Of a stretch of DNA of 64,000 nucleotides, positions 47,309-55,827 are shown piece by piece. The translations under genes and the position numbers were made by a program. Position 1 is the stretch's first letter, and each line of letters opens with the position of its first letter. The DNA is taken from contig JAFRAO010000013.1 of the NCBI GenBank assembly GCA_017405375.1, positions 1-64,000 on the forward strand, read 5' to 3'. The DNA comes from a bacterium. GTDB lineage: Bacteria > Cyanobacteriota > Vampirovibrionia > Gastranaerophilales > Gastranaerophilaceae. The notes beneath the pieces were generated by a model, which saw only the letters and a list, made by a program, of their open reading frames with translations, was not told where the DNA came from and searched no databases.

Positions 47309-47752
47309 TTGGAAAGAAATAATATATCACAATATAATATCATATTGCTTTCTGTAATTATAATATGCTTTTTATTGTTTTTACCTAAATTCATTATAAA
47401 ATATCAAAAAGAATATTTAGTGAATGAATTAAGATATGTTTATACAATATTAGATAGTGGTTTTGCTGCTAATATTGTTAATAACAGAGATAGTTATAAT
47501 AACAAAGCTGTATATGAAAAGGGATTATATATTTATCTTCAAAACGGAGCATATATAGATATGGATAAAACTGACAAAGGAATTTTATTCACTTGTGATA
47601 TAAATGGATTCAAAGGACCTAATAAAGACGGCAGAGATATTTTTGATTTTTTTGTAAATTTTGATGATAAATATAATGTTTTACCGATGAATTTTGAAAA
47701 TAATACAGGCTCAAAAAGGATTATAGATGATGGTTGGAAGATGGAATATTAA
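47309..47752 (+). CDS. Membrane-anchored protein with pilin-like C-terminal motif
   Basis: 147 residues from a TTG with AAAAGGA 8 bases upstream; no ATG fits. One hydrophobic segment (IILLSVIIICFLLFLPKFII) lies at 11-30. The C-terminal part has CDINGFKGPNKDGRDIFDFF, very like the DIDGPNKGKNTWGIDLFAF region of the two prepilin proteins here. It lacks the FTLAE prepilin cleavage motif. It may be a minor pilin-fold protein that is not processed by prepilin peptidase. It heads a same-strand run with the next three genes. Confidence 0.65.
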   Translation: MERNNISQYNIILLSVIIICFLLFLPKFIIKYQKEYLVNELRYVYTILDSGFAANIVNNRDSYNNKAVYEKGLYIYLQNGAYIDMDKTDKGILFTCDINGFKGPNKDGRDIFDFFVNFDDKYNVLPMNFENNTGSKRIIDDGWKMEY

Positions 47753-48215
47753 TATTATAAAAAGTATTGCTGCTTTTTTTATTCTGATAATTTTTGGCGT
47801 TATAATTTTTAATTCAAGCGCTTACACAGATATTATACAAACTATTCTATTTCCTTTCGCATTAATAAATGACTTGTTTATAATTATTCTTCCGATATTG
47901 GCTATCTTATGCGTTTTATTCTTAATTTTAACTTGTTTTAGCAAAAACCCTCAGAAATATAATCTTGTGAATTTAATTTTAACATTAAGTATGGCGTATG
48001 CTCTATTTGGATATGATTTTGTAAGTTTAGCTGATTCTACTTCTCTTTTTAATATAAAAGATTTCGTTGAACTTTATCTTACTCTATTAAGTTTTTTAGC
48101 ATTTTTAATTGCAAATATTACTATCTTTATTAAAAATAAACCCAAATTATATATATTCCCGCAAATTCTTATTTTAGGCTATTTTTTATATAAAGTAATA
48201 CATTTTATTTGGTAA
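47727..48215 (+). CDS. Integral membrane protein of unknown function
   Basis: 162 residues with four or five hydrophobic segments and few charged residues. It starts at an ATG 26 bases inside the preceding gene; the second codon is also ATG. No family was recognised. It is 4 bases from the MFS gene, so they probably act together. Confidence 0.6.
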   Translation: MMVGRWNINIIKSIAAFFILIIFGVIIFNSSAYTDIIQTILFPFALINDLFIIILPILAILCVLFLILTCFSKNPQKYNLVNLILTLSMAYALFGYDFVSLADSTSLFNIKDFVELYLTLLSFLAFLIANITIFIKNKPKLYIFPQILILGYFLYKVIHFIW

Positions 48216-48219
48216 GAAG

Positions 48220-49422
48220 ATGAATATAAAGGCAATAGACATTAGAATTTGCAGATTTTATACAGCTTTATTTTTAAGAGCAATCTTGCTTTTATCTCCA
48301 ATAATGTTATTGTTTTATGAGGAAAATGGTCTTTCTATACCTGAATTATTCTTTTTCCAAGGTATTTTTTATCTCACATCTATTATTTTTGAATTTCCTG
48401 TTGGATTTTTATCTGATATGTTTTCCAGAAAAAAATTACTAATTTTTTCATTTACTATTTTTTTAGGGATTGTATTACTTTGGATATTTTTTAAAGGCTT
48501 TTACATAATTCTATTTGGTGAAATTATGTTTGGAATTTCAAAAGTAATTATGGATAATACAATGTCATGTTATTTATATGATTATTTAAGTGCTAACAAT
48601 AAACAAAATATGATGCCAAGATATTATGGTTATCTCAATTTTTTTCTTGCTGCAGGAACTTGTGTTGCTGCAATTTTAGGAACATGGATTTATTCAAAAT
48701 TCGGATTTAAAAACTTGCTTTTTATTCAAAGTCTTTTAATTTTAATAAGTATTTTTCTGATTTTTACTTTGCCAAATATAAAATTTAAAAGAGATACTAT
48801 AAAAAATAAGTTTTATAAATTTTTTAATATTTCCAAAGAGATATACAATAATAAAAGCATAAAATATTACATCCTTTTTTCAGGATTATTAACATCAATT
48901 TCCATTTTGTTTGTAACAAGTTTTCAACCGTTAATGCAAAATTCAATGTTTCCGATAACTTTATTTGGAATCATCGCTTTTACAAACCATGGAACAAGAA
49001 TGTTATCGGGCGTTATTGCGGGCAAATTGCTTAAAAATATAAATATAAAAGCCCTAATTATTCCATTATTCTTGTTATATATAATAGGATTTTGTATTGT
49101 ATTTTTTATAATGCAAATGAAAAATATTCCGTTAATTACTGCTTTATTATTCATTATCTGCTTAATTATTTGTTTACAACTAACATTTACCATTTTGCAT
49201 ATAAGTCGTATTCATAAATTTATTTCAATAGAAAAACGCGGAAACTTAATGTCAATAAATAATTTTATATCAAGAGCATTTGCTTTTGTAATACTTATTT
49301 CTTCGAAATTATTTATAAAAGATTTGGGGCTGCAAGAATATTTTTCAATTATATTTGCCCTATATTTATTATTTGGCTCTTATATTATAATTAAACTATA
49401 CAAAGTAAAGGATTTAGTATGA
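48220..49422 (+). CDS. MFS transporter
   Basis: 400 residues with about 12 hydrophobic segments. The A-like loop between helices 2 and 3 is GFLSDMFSRKKLLIFS near 66-81, the usual G.L.D...R motif. The midpoint has a short basic loop. The substrate is unknown. The C-terminal end overlaps the start of the glycosyltransferase gene by 4 bases. Confidence 0.82.
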   Translation: MNIKAIDIRICRFYTALFLRAILLLSPIMLLFYEENGLSIPELFFFQGIFYLTSIIFEFPVGFLSDMFSRKKLLIFSFTIFLGIVLLWIFFKGFYIILFGEIMFGISKVIMDNTMSCYLYDYLSANNKQNMMPRYYGYLNFFLAAGTCVAAILGTWIYSKFGFKNLLFIQSLLILISIFLIFTLPNIKFKRDTIKNKFYKFFNISKEIYNNKSIKYYILFSGLLTSISILFVTSFQPLMQNSMFPITLFGIIAFTNHGTRMLSGVIAGKLLKNINIKALIIPLFLLYIIGFCIVFFIMQMKNIPLITALLFIICLIICLQLTFTILHISRIHKFISIEKRGNLMSINNFISRAFAFVILISSKLFIKDLGLQEYFSIIFALYLLFGSYIIIKLYKVKDLV

Positions 49423-50375
49423 AAAAATTAATAACATGTTTATTTTTAATGATAATAGTTTCTACTCAATGTGGTTGGGCAAATGAAAAAATTAATATTG
49501 CTTTTGCTATTGATAACAACTATGTGCTTTTTGCATTACTTACAATGAATTCTATACTAAAAAACAATACTTCAAATTCTCAATATAATTTTTATGTAGT
49601 TGAAGATAATCTTTCTGATAAAAATAAAAATTTAATGGAAAAATATATAAAAAAACAGAATCAGAATATTGAGTTTATCAACATTGATACAAAAAAAATT
49701 GCAAACGGAGAAAATTTATTCAAGTATTTAACAAGAATTACACCAATAGGAATGGCAAGAATTATGATACCGAATTTGTTACCAAAAGATTTAAAAAAGG
49801 TACTTTATTTAGATGCAGATTTGCTTGTAACAACTGATATAAAGCCTTTATATGATACAAATTTAGAAGATAAAACCGTAGGCATGATTCTAAATTTTGT
49901 AAAACATAATAAAGCGGAAGGAATTCATAAGTTTGATGAATACTATAATTCAGGTGTAATTTTAATTGATATTGACAAGTGGCGTAAAAACAATATTTCG
50001 CAAAAACTTTTAGATTATATACAGCAAAATAAAAAATATTTTTCATATTCCGGAACAGTTGATGGTTTTGTATTTTTGTATCCGGACCAAGATTTGTTAA
50101 ATATAGTACTTGAAAATAAAATCAAAAAACTTCCGGACAAATGGAACGTACAAAATCCAAGACAATTTGAAGGTAACGGGATAATGCATTACGCAGGGCC
50201 CAATAAACCGTGGGAAGCAGGGATAAAACAAACACACAGAAGTTCTCTTTATCACAAATATTGGAGAAACTCTCCGTTTGCATTGTCTAAAATATCTTTT
50301 GGATTAAAAAATTTAAAAAATGAGTATATTTATTTTATAAAAAATTTTTATCATAAATATTTTCAAATGGCATAA
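49419..50375 (+). CDS. Glycosyltransferase family 8 protein with signal peptide
   Basis: 318 residues. The first 22 form a signal peptide (MKKLITCLFLMIIVSTQCGWA). The remainder is a GT8 domain: INIAFAIDNNYVLFALLTMNSIL, the metal-binding LYLDADLLV (DxD) near 130, YNSGVILIDIDKWR near 177, DQDLLN near 225 and HYAGPNKPWE near 262. GT8 enzymes transfer glucose or galactose from nucleotide sugars, which are cytoplasmic, so an export signal is odd. It could instead be a membrane anchor leaving the domain inside; the short n-region does not decide topology. Confidence 0.82.
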   Translation: MKKLITCLFLMIIVSTQCGWANEKINIAFAIDNNYVLFALLTMNSILKNNTSNSQYNFYVVEDNLSDKNKNLMEKYIKKQNQNIEFINIDTKKIANGENLFKYLTRITPIGMARIMIPNLLPKDLKKVLYLDADLLVTTDIKPLYDTNLEDKTVGMILNFVKHNKAEGIHKFDEYYNSGVILIDIDKWRKNNISQKLLDYIQQNKKYFSYSGTVDGFVFLYPDQDLLNIVLENKIKKLPDKWNVQNPRQFEGNGIMHYAGPNKPWEAGIKQTHRSSLYHKYWRNSPFALSKISFGLKNLKNEYIYFIKNFYHKYFQMA

Positions 50376-50390
50376 ATTAAGTAAATTTTC

Positions 50391-50505
50391 TGTCTATGCT
50401 GAATTTGTTTGACTACTTTTTCCAAAATCTTTGATTTTGTGAAAAATGTCCGGTTTCCCGCAGGGTCTGTTTGTTATAGATTCCGAACCAAGTTCGGAAT
50501 GGACA
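50391..50505. repeat. Two REP-like palindromes downstream of the GT8 gene
   Basis: A good copy lies at 50474-50505 with a perfect 9-bp stem (ATTCCGAAC 50480-50488 with GTTCGGAAT 50492-50500, loop CAA). A poorer inverted copy is at 50391-50413. They match the cluster at 10162-10299. The stretch GAAAAATGTCC at 50441 also has a partner at 10111. Confidence 0.65.
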
Positions 50506-50550
50506 AATTGTTATATACCTATTTTCTACGTTTTCAGCATGTCAAAAATG

Positions 50551-51576
50551 TTACTTGCAGCTATGGGCTTTATCTGGACCCCAGCCCAATTCTTTTGAAG
50601 GATTATTTTTGCATGTATAAGGGCTTGTATGATTTGCATTCAAATAGTCCATATTACCAAAATCCATTATCCATTTGCCACAATAAGAACCGCCCTGTAA
50701 ACACAGTCCTGGCATTTCATTTTCTACATACTTATCTGAAAAGTGATATATAGGTACAATGCCATTTTTTGTTACTCCTAATAGAAATACATCTATACCA
50801 AATGTGTTCTTTCCTTTCTTGGGTCCGTCAATATCAAAAAGTAATTTTCCACAATATGATTGACATGTATAATCTGCAATATAATAGACACTTGCACCAC
50901 TATTTAATAATAAGGAAGGATAACCGAATGGCAAAGTGCTAGAATAGGCATCAGTACCACCAGATAAAAAGTTAGCATATCTATCTGAATAAGTTATACC
51001 TTTGCAATCTGTTATATCTGCTGTTAGCCTACAACTTTTCTGCACTTTCAAGAAATCTGATAATCTATATATATAACGTTTACTCTTAGCCATGATATCT
51101 GCATCATTAACGAACCATTTTTCAACAGGACCATAGACTGCTGTTGCTCGATCATGGGCTTCTGATAATTCAGCATAAAGTTTCTTAAATTTAGCTACTT
51201 TTTCAGCTTCACCGGTATTTTTGTTCACATTAGGTATAGTTAATGCAGCGACAATACCGATTATACCCATTACAATTAGTGTTTCGGCTAAGGTAAACGC
51301 GAGAGAGTGAACGGTTGATAGTGAACTGTTATGGGTGAACTGAAAGCTATTAACTGTATGACAGTTATTAGCATTTATATCATTCTGTTCACGGTTCACT
51401 CTAGACTGACGACTCTGTTCACTGTTCACTTTGGACAGTTCACCTTTAAAGAGGTTACAAACAAAGTTTTTTAGAGGTTCAAATAGGTCGAAAGCCTTGC
51501 TACCAATATCTTGCCCCCCCCCCCCCATTGGGAACGCTGTCTGGGAGCCGGTTTGCGCCATTATTGAATTTTTCAT
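50551..51576 (-). CDS. Prepilin-like protein with long leader and in-frame poly-G tract
   Basis: 341 residues from ATG 51576, preceded by a strong AAAAGGAG. A 93-residue leader (MKNSIMAQTGSQTAFPMGGGG, then a Ser/Asn/Gln-rich stretch) precedes the prepilin helix FTLAETLIVMGIIGIVAAL; the cut would fall after Ala93. Typical leaders are 5-25 residues. The globular part has CKNN and SCK cysteines, LFDIDGPKKGKNTFGIDVF and WIMDFGNMDYLNAN. Such proteins form type IV pili or type II-secretion pseudopili. The 13-G tract is in frame here, so the gene is ON. It is paralogous to the gene ending at 29695. Confidence 0.85.
   Translation of the reverse strand: MKNSIMAQTGSQTAFPMGGGGQDIGSKAFDLFEPLKNFVCNLFKGELSKVNSEQSRQSRVNREQNDINANNCHTVNSFQFTHNSSLSTVHSLAFTLAETLIVMGIIGIVAALTIPNVNKNTGEAEKVAKFKKLYAELSEAHDRATAVYGPVEKWFVNDADIMAKSKRYIYRLSDFLKVQKSCRLTADITDCKGITYSDRYANFLSGGTDAYSSTLPFGYPSLLLNSGASVYYIADYTCQSYCGKLLFDIDGPKKGKNTFGIDVFLLGVTKNGIVPIYHFSDKYVENEMPGLCLQGGSYCGKWIMDFGNMDYLNANHTSPYTCKNNPSKELGWGPDKAHSCK
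51514..51526. repeat. 13-C homopolymer (poly-G in the prepilin leader, in frame)
   Basis: Thirteen C on the plus strand supply the last base of an in-frame ATG (codon 17) and four Gly codons. The following CAAGATATTGGTAGC keeps the frame open. A gain or loss of one base would stop translation shortly after. Confidence 0.9.
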
Positions 51577-51666
51577 ACTAAACTCCTTTTATAAATTACT
51601 AACCACTTCATAATACACTATTTGCTCAATTCTTGCAAGAAGTTTTTTATATGTGTATAATTTAGT

Positions 51667-52365
51667 CTATATCGGAATTTCAAAGAAAATTTTAGTGCCC
51701 TTGCCTATTTTGCTGTCAATATATATATTGCCTCTGTGAGCATCTATTATAAGTTTTGTTATATACAATCCCAATCCTGTTCCTGCAGATTTTTGTTCGT
51801 TTGCAAGTCGCACATATTTTTCAAAAGCCATACTCAATTCGTTTAAATTTATTCCGCACCCTTGGTCTTGTATTTCAAAATATACGCTATTGCTCAATTT
51901 TTTCAAAGTAATATTAATCATAGAATTTTTATTGGAATATTTTATGGCATTGGATATTAAATTCAGAATAACACGTTTTATTTCAATAACATCAATATGC
52001 GCATATATATTCTCTTTAGGACGATTAAAATTAATCTTTTGATTTTTTTCATACAAAGAATATTTTGCCGCCAGTATGCAATCATCAATAATTTTATCTA
52101 GGGGAGCATATTCTTTATTTAATTCATATTTGCCGCTTTCGACTTTGTATTTGCAAAGAGCATTTTCCGTAAGATTTTTCATGAATTTTGATGCTCTTAA
52201 AATATCTGTGATAAGTTCTTTTTGATATTCATTCAATTTGCTCCTTTTGCTATCGCGAAGTAGCAATTCTAAAGCAAATATTCCTGAATTAATCGGACCT
52301 TTTAGGTCGTGGGTAAACATGGCGATAAATGTATCTTTTTTATTTTCTGCTATTGTATCTGACAT
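51667..52365 (-). CDS. Sensor-type histidine kinase, no sensor domain
   Basis: 232 residues. An H-box FTHDLKGPINS near 20 begins the dimerisation helix pair. The ATPase domain shows NLISNAIKYSNKN (N), DQGCGIN (G1) and GTGLGLYITKLI (G2). There is no membrane segment or input domain, so it is a soluble kinase core. No response regulator is adjacent; its partner is elsewhere. Confidence 0.87.
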   Translation of the reverse strand: MSDTIAENKKDTFIAMFTHDLKGPINSGIFALELLLRDSKRSKLNEYQKELITDILRASKFMKNLTENALCKYKVESGKYELNKEYAPLDKIIDDCILAAKYSLYEKNQKINFNRPKENIYAHIDVIEIKRVILNLISNAIKYSNKNSMINITLKKLSNSVYFEIQDQGCGINLNELSMAFEKYVRLANEQKSAGTGLGLYITKLIIDAHRGNIYIDSKIGKGTKIFFEIPI

Positions 52366-52422
52366 AAGTTAATATTACACAATAAATAATAAAGATAAAT
52401 TATCCTATTGGTTATTAATAAT

Positions 52423-53253
52423 TTATTCTTTTACGGAACCTGCAAGTAAATCTGATAAAAAATATTTTTTCGCTAGTATAAATATAATTATAATGGGAAT
52501 AATACAAACAATAGAGCAGGCCATTAAATCTCCCCACATTGTTATTTCTCTGTAACTGCCTTTAAATATTGCCAATCCCACAGGTAAAGTCCTCATGTTT
52601 TCCGTATTAGTAATAATTAACGGCCAAATAAAACTATTCCAAGTTGTTATAAATGTAAATACCGACAAAGTTATTATTGCCGGCAAAGAAAGCGGAAAAA
52701 TAATTTTAAAAAACGTCTGGAAAGCATTACAGCCGTCTATTACAGAAGCATCAATAATATCTTTCGGTAATGATAAAAAATATTGACGCATAAAAAATAC
52801 TCCGAATCCGCCAAATAATCCCGGTAGAATCAATGCAGAATATGTATTAACCAAATGCAATTCACGCATTAAAAAAAATAAAGGAATTATGTTTACTTGC
52901 GGCGGAACCATCATTGTTATAAGAATTAACAAAAATAATGCATTTTTGTATTTAAATTTTAATTTTGCAAAAGCATATCCTGCAAGTGCAGAAATTATAA
53001 CTTGACCAACAGTCGTTAAAGTTGCCACAATTAAACTATTCAAAAAGTATCGCGTAATCGGAATTTGAGTGAAAACATGTTTGAAATTACATAATGTTAA
53101 TTTGTTATTTGAAAATATATTTGACGTTGCAAACATTCCGTCATTATTTGTTATAGCAATACTTATCATCACAACAAACGGAAAAATCATGCTAATTGCA
53201 ATAAATACCAAAATAATATATTTAATCAATAACAATGTATTTCTTTTTACCAT
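52423..53253 (-). CDS. ABC transporter permease, carbohydrate type (MalG-like)
   Basis: 276 residues with six hydrophobic segments. The coupling loop is the EAA-like DASVIDGCNAFQTFFKIIFPLSLPAI near 190-215. The family imports sugars or glycerol-phosphate with a second permease, a binding protein and an ATPase. None of those genes is in this window; only this one is adjacent to the kinase. Confidence 0.87.
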   Translation of the reverse strand: MVKRNTLLLIKYIILVFIAISMIFPFVVMISIAITNNDGMFATSNIFSNNKLTLCNFKHVFTQIPITRYFLNSLIVATLTTVGQVIISALAGYAFAKLKFKYKNALFLLILITMMVPPQVNIIPLFFLMRELHLVNTYSALILPGLFGGFGVFFMRQYFLSLPKDIIDASVIDGCNAFQTFFKIIFPLSLPAIITLSVFTFITTWNSFIWPLIITNTENMRTLPVGLAIFKGSYREITMWGDLMACSIVCIIPIIIIFILAKKYFLSDLLAGSVKE

Positions 53254-53406
53254 GCAAATATTTTACAACAAAATAAAATTAAAATTACAGGAGAATTAAT
53301 CCAATATGCACTAAATTTTATACAATGTGTTAATTTTTGTGAACTTTTGTACACTTATGAAATTTTGGCAATATAATATTATATGGTAGTATATTAATCG
53401 GAAGAC

Positions 53407-55326
53407 TTGGGTTTAGGTTTGAATATTTTGAATATTTTAAAATACTTAAATAAAATATTATTTTCGATATTGTTGTTTGCAATGTGTGCAACAAGTGCTT
53501 TGGCGATTGAGAATTCAAATACCGAATCGGGCGATGCGGTTGATAATGCATATATAAAAAGTATTGAAATTAGCGGCAATAGTGTTATCAAGCCTGAAAA
53601 TATACTTGAACAAATGCAATTACAAGCAGGTTCAAGATATGATAAAGATTTGCTGCAAACTGATTTAAAAAAGATTTACCAATTAGGCTATTTTACGGAA
53701 AAACTAAAAGCTGTCCCTGTTGTAAATAATGATAAGACAATTACTTTAAAAATTGTTATTGAAGAAAATATGCCTATAACAGATTTTACTATAGAAGGTA
53801 ATACAGTAGTTTCAACCGAAGAAATTTTAGCATATTTATTACCGCTCAGAGGTAAACCCCAAAATGTTTTGCAATTAAATCAAGCTATTGAAGATATTCA
53901 AAATTATTATGTAAGCAAAGGTTATATACTTGCAAGAGTCAGTGAACTTGACGATGACCCTGACGGCGTTATAAATTTAAAAATGGCAGAAGGTGTAATC
54001 AATAAAATAAATATTGCGGGTAACGAAAAGACAAAAGATTATATAATTGCGCGTAACGTTCTTACTGAACCGGGGACTGTTTATAACGAAAACTTCCTAA
54101 AAGGTGATTTGGTAAGATTATACGCAACGCAAGCATTCAAAGATGTAAATCGCGAGATTGAACCATCGGAAAATGACCCTGATAAATATGATGTAACAAT
54201 CGAAGTAAAAGAACAAAGAACAGCAACAATATCTCTTGGTGGTGGTTTGGATTCCTCAACCGGATTTTTTGGTTCAGCAGGGATTGTTGATAATAACTTT
54301 AGAGGAAGAAACGAACGTATAGGTATTAATTTCCTTGCCGGTACCGGTGTTATTATGAGTGATTCGTCCGTTTTGAACAGAGCAAATTTACAAGCAGAAT
54401 TAAGTTTCTTTGAACCATATTTCTTGAATGCTGATAATTCATTGAGCGCAAAACTTTTCTATAGAGATTTTGGTAGTTATCAAATTCCTTTAGCTATGGA
54501 ACAACGTTTTGGCGGTGAAATTGGAGTTGCACATAGAGTAAAAGCTAATCAAAATTTGACAAGTTCATTTACTGTAGGTATGGAACATATTAGCGTAACA
54601 GAAGGTGATTGGAGAAATTTACAAGCGAAAGCACTTTCAAGGGGTGTTCCTGTTGCAGGAATTCCTGTAATACAAATGCTTCGTAATGATCAATTAACAA
54701 AGGGTACATTCTTTGAATTTACTCCCGGACTTGTATATGATACAAGAGACAGTTCTGTTAATGCGAGAAATGGTATGTTAGCAAGTTTAAAATTTGCAGA
54801 AAATGTTAGTTTAAACGGATTTGACCAAACACACGGAAAACTTACCGGTTCAATAAAAAAATATTTCCCTGTAATGTCCAAGTCAGCATTTACGTTATCT
54901 GCTAAAGCCGGCGGTATAGTTCATGGCAACAATACCCCTGAGGTAATGCAATTCAGATTAGGCGGACCATACACAGTAAGAGGTTTCAAAATGGGAACCA
55001 TCGGTACGGGTAATGCTTTTGTAATGGGTTCTGCCGAATTGACAACACCTGTATTTTTCTTAGACAGAATCAAAAAAGTACCGTTCTTTGATAATTTAAG
55101 ATTGTCATTCTTTGTTGACGCAGGTAAATTGTTTGAAACAGATAACCTTACAAACTGGTTATATGAAAGACCAACGCAAGCTATTTCAGCCGGTGTAGGA
55201 TTGAAAGTGTTTGTTCCGGGTATGGGACCATTATCAATTGATTATGGTATTCCTCTTACTTCTCCGGGAAGAGAAAACTCTCGTAAGGGATACTTTACAT
55301 TTGGTGTTGGCGATTTGATGTATTAA
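53407..55326 (+). CDS. bamA: BamA/Omp85 outer-membrane assembly protein
   Basis: 639 residues from a TTG. After a signal peptide (ILFSILLFAMCATSALA) come three POTRA domains (about 48-118, 120-198, 200-275, e.g. IEISGNSVIKPENIL, FTIEGNTVVSTEEIL and INIAGNEKTKDYII) and a C-terminal 16-strand-type barrel with RGFKMGTIGTGNAF near 525. Three POTRA domains instead of five is the cyanobacterial pattern. It folds other outer-membrane proteins. The start is uncertain: no ATG precedes the signal sequence, and a TTG at 53419 is an alternative. The ompH-like gene follows after 18 bases. Confidence 0.93.
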   Translation: MGLGLNILNILKYLNKILFSILLFAMCATSALAIENSNTESGDAVDNAYIKSIEISGNSVIKPENILEQMQLQAGSRYDKDLLQTDLKKIYQLGYFTEKLKAVPVVNNDKTITLKIVIEENMPITDFTIEGNTVVSTEEILAYLLPLRGKPQNVLQLNQAIEDIQNYYVSKGYILARVSELDDDPDGVINLKMAEGVINKINIAGNEKTKDYIIARNVLTEPGTVYNENFLKGDLVRLYATQAFKDVNREIEPSENDPDKYDVTIEVKEQRTATISLGGGLDSSTGFFGSAGIVDNNFRGRNERIGINFLAGTGVIMSDSSVLNRANLQAELSFFEPYFLNADNSLSAKLFYRDFGSYQIPLAMEQRFGGEIGVAHRVKANQNLTSSFTVGMEHISVTEGDWRNLQAKALSRGVPVAGIPVIQMLRNDQLTKGTFFEFTPGLVYDTRDSSVNARNGMLASLKFAENVSLNGFDQTHGKLTGSIKKYFPVMSKSAFTLSAKAGGIVHGNNTPEVMQFRLGGPYTVRGFKMGTIGTGNAFVMGSAELTTPVFFLDRIKKVPFFDNLRLSFFVDAGKLFETDNLTNWLYERPTQAISAGVGLKVFVPGMGPLSIDYGIPLTSPGRENSRKGYFTFGVGDLMY

Positions 55327-55344
55327 TTATAAAAGGAGAAAGAT

Positions 55345-55800
55345 ATGAAAAATTTAAGAAATATCACATTCGCAATATTATTTGCATTAATAATTGGGTT
55401 GAATACTAAAGTTTTTGCAGGCGGTGTAGGTTTTATTAATTATAAAAAAGTACAAGACAATTATTCATATGCGCAAACTGTATCAAAAGAATTAGATAAT
55501 AAGAGTTTAGAACTTCAACAATATTTGGTTGATAAAGAAAAACAATTTAAATCACTTGATACACCGTTAAAAAAGAAAAATTTTGAAGATAAAACAAAAA
55601 AAGAATTCGAGGCTAAACAATCAGCTTTTATAAATTACAAGCTAAAGAAAGAAGAAGAAGTATTTAACAAGATACAAGATGCTGCAACACAAGTTCTTGT
55701 TGAACAGAAACTTGATGCGATAGTTGATTACAGAACAGTTTTTGTTGGCGGTGTTGATGTAACTGATTTGGTTATAGCAAAATTAAAAAGTGCAAAATAG
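55345..55800 (+). CDS. OmpH/Skp-family periplasmic chaperone
   Basis: 151 residues with a signal peptide (MKNLRNITFAILFALIIGLNTKVFA). GGVGFINYKKVQDNYSYAQ starts the mature part; a long charged coiled coil (about 45-115) forms the tentacle arms, and LVEQKLDAIVDYRTVFVGGVDVTDLVI ends it. Skp carries unfolded outer-membrane proteins to BamA, in keeping with its place next to bamA. Confidence 0.88.
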   Translation: MKNLRNITFAILFALIIGLNTKVFAGGVGFINYKKVQDNYSYAQTVSKELDNKSLELQQYLVDKEKQFKSLDTPLKKKNFEDKTKKEFEAKQSAFINYKLKKEEEVFNKIQDAATQVLVEQKLDAIVDYRTVFVGGVDVTDLVIAKLKSAK

Positions 55801-55827
55801 CAATAATTTATAAAAGGTGAAGTGAGC

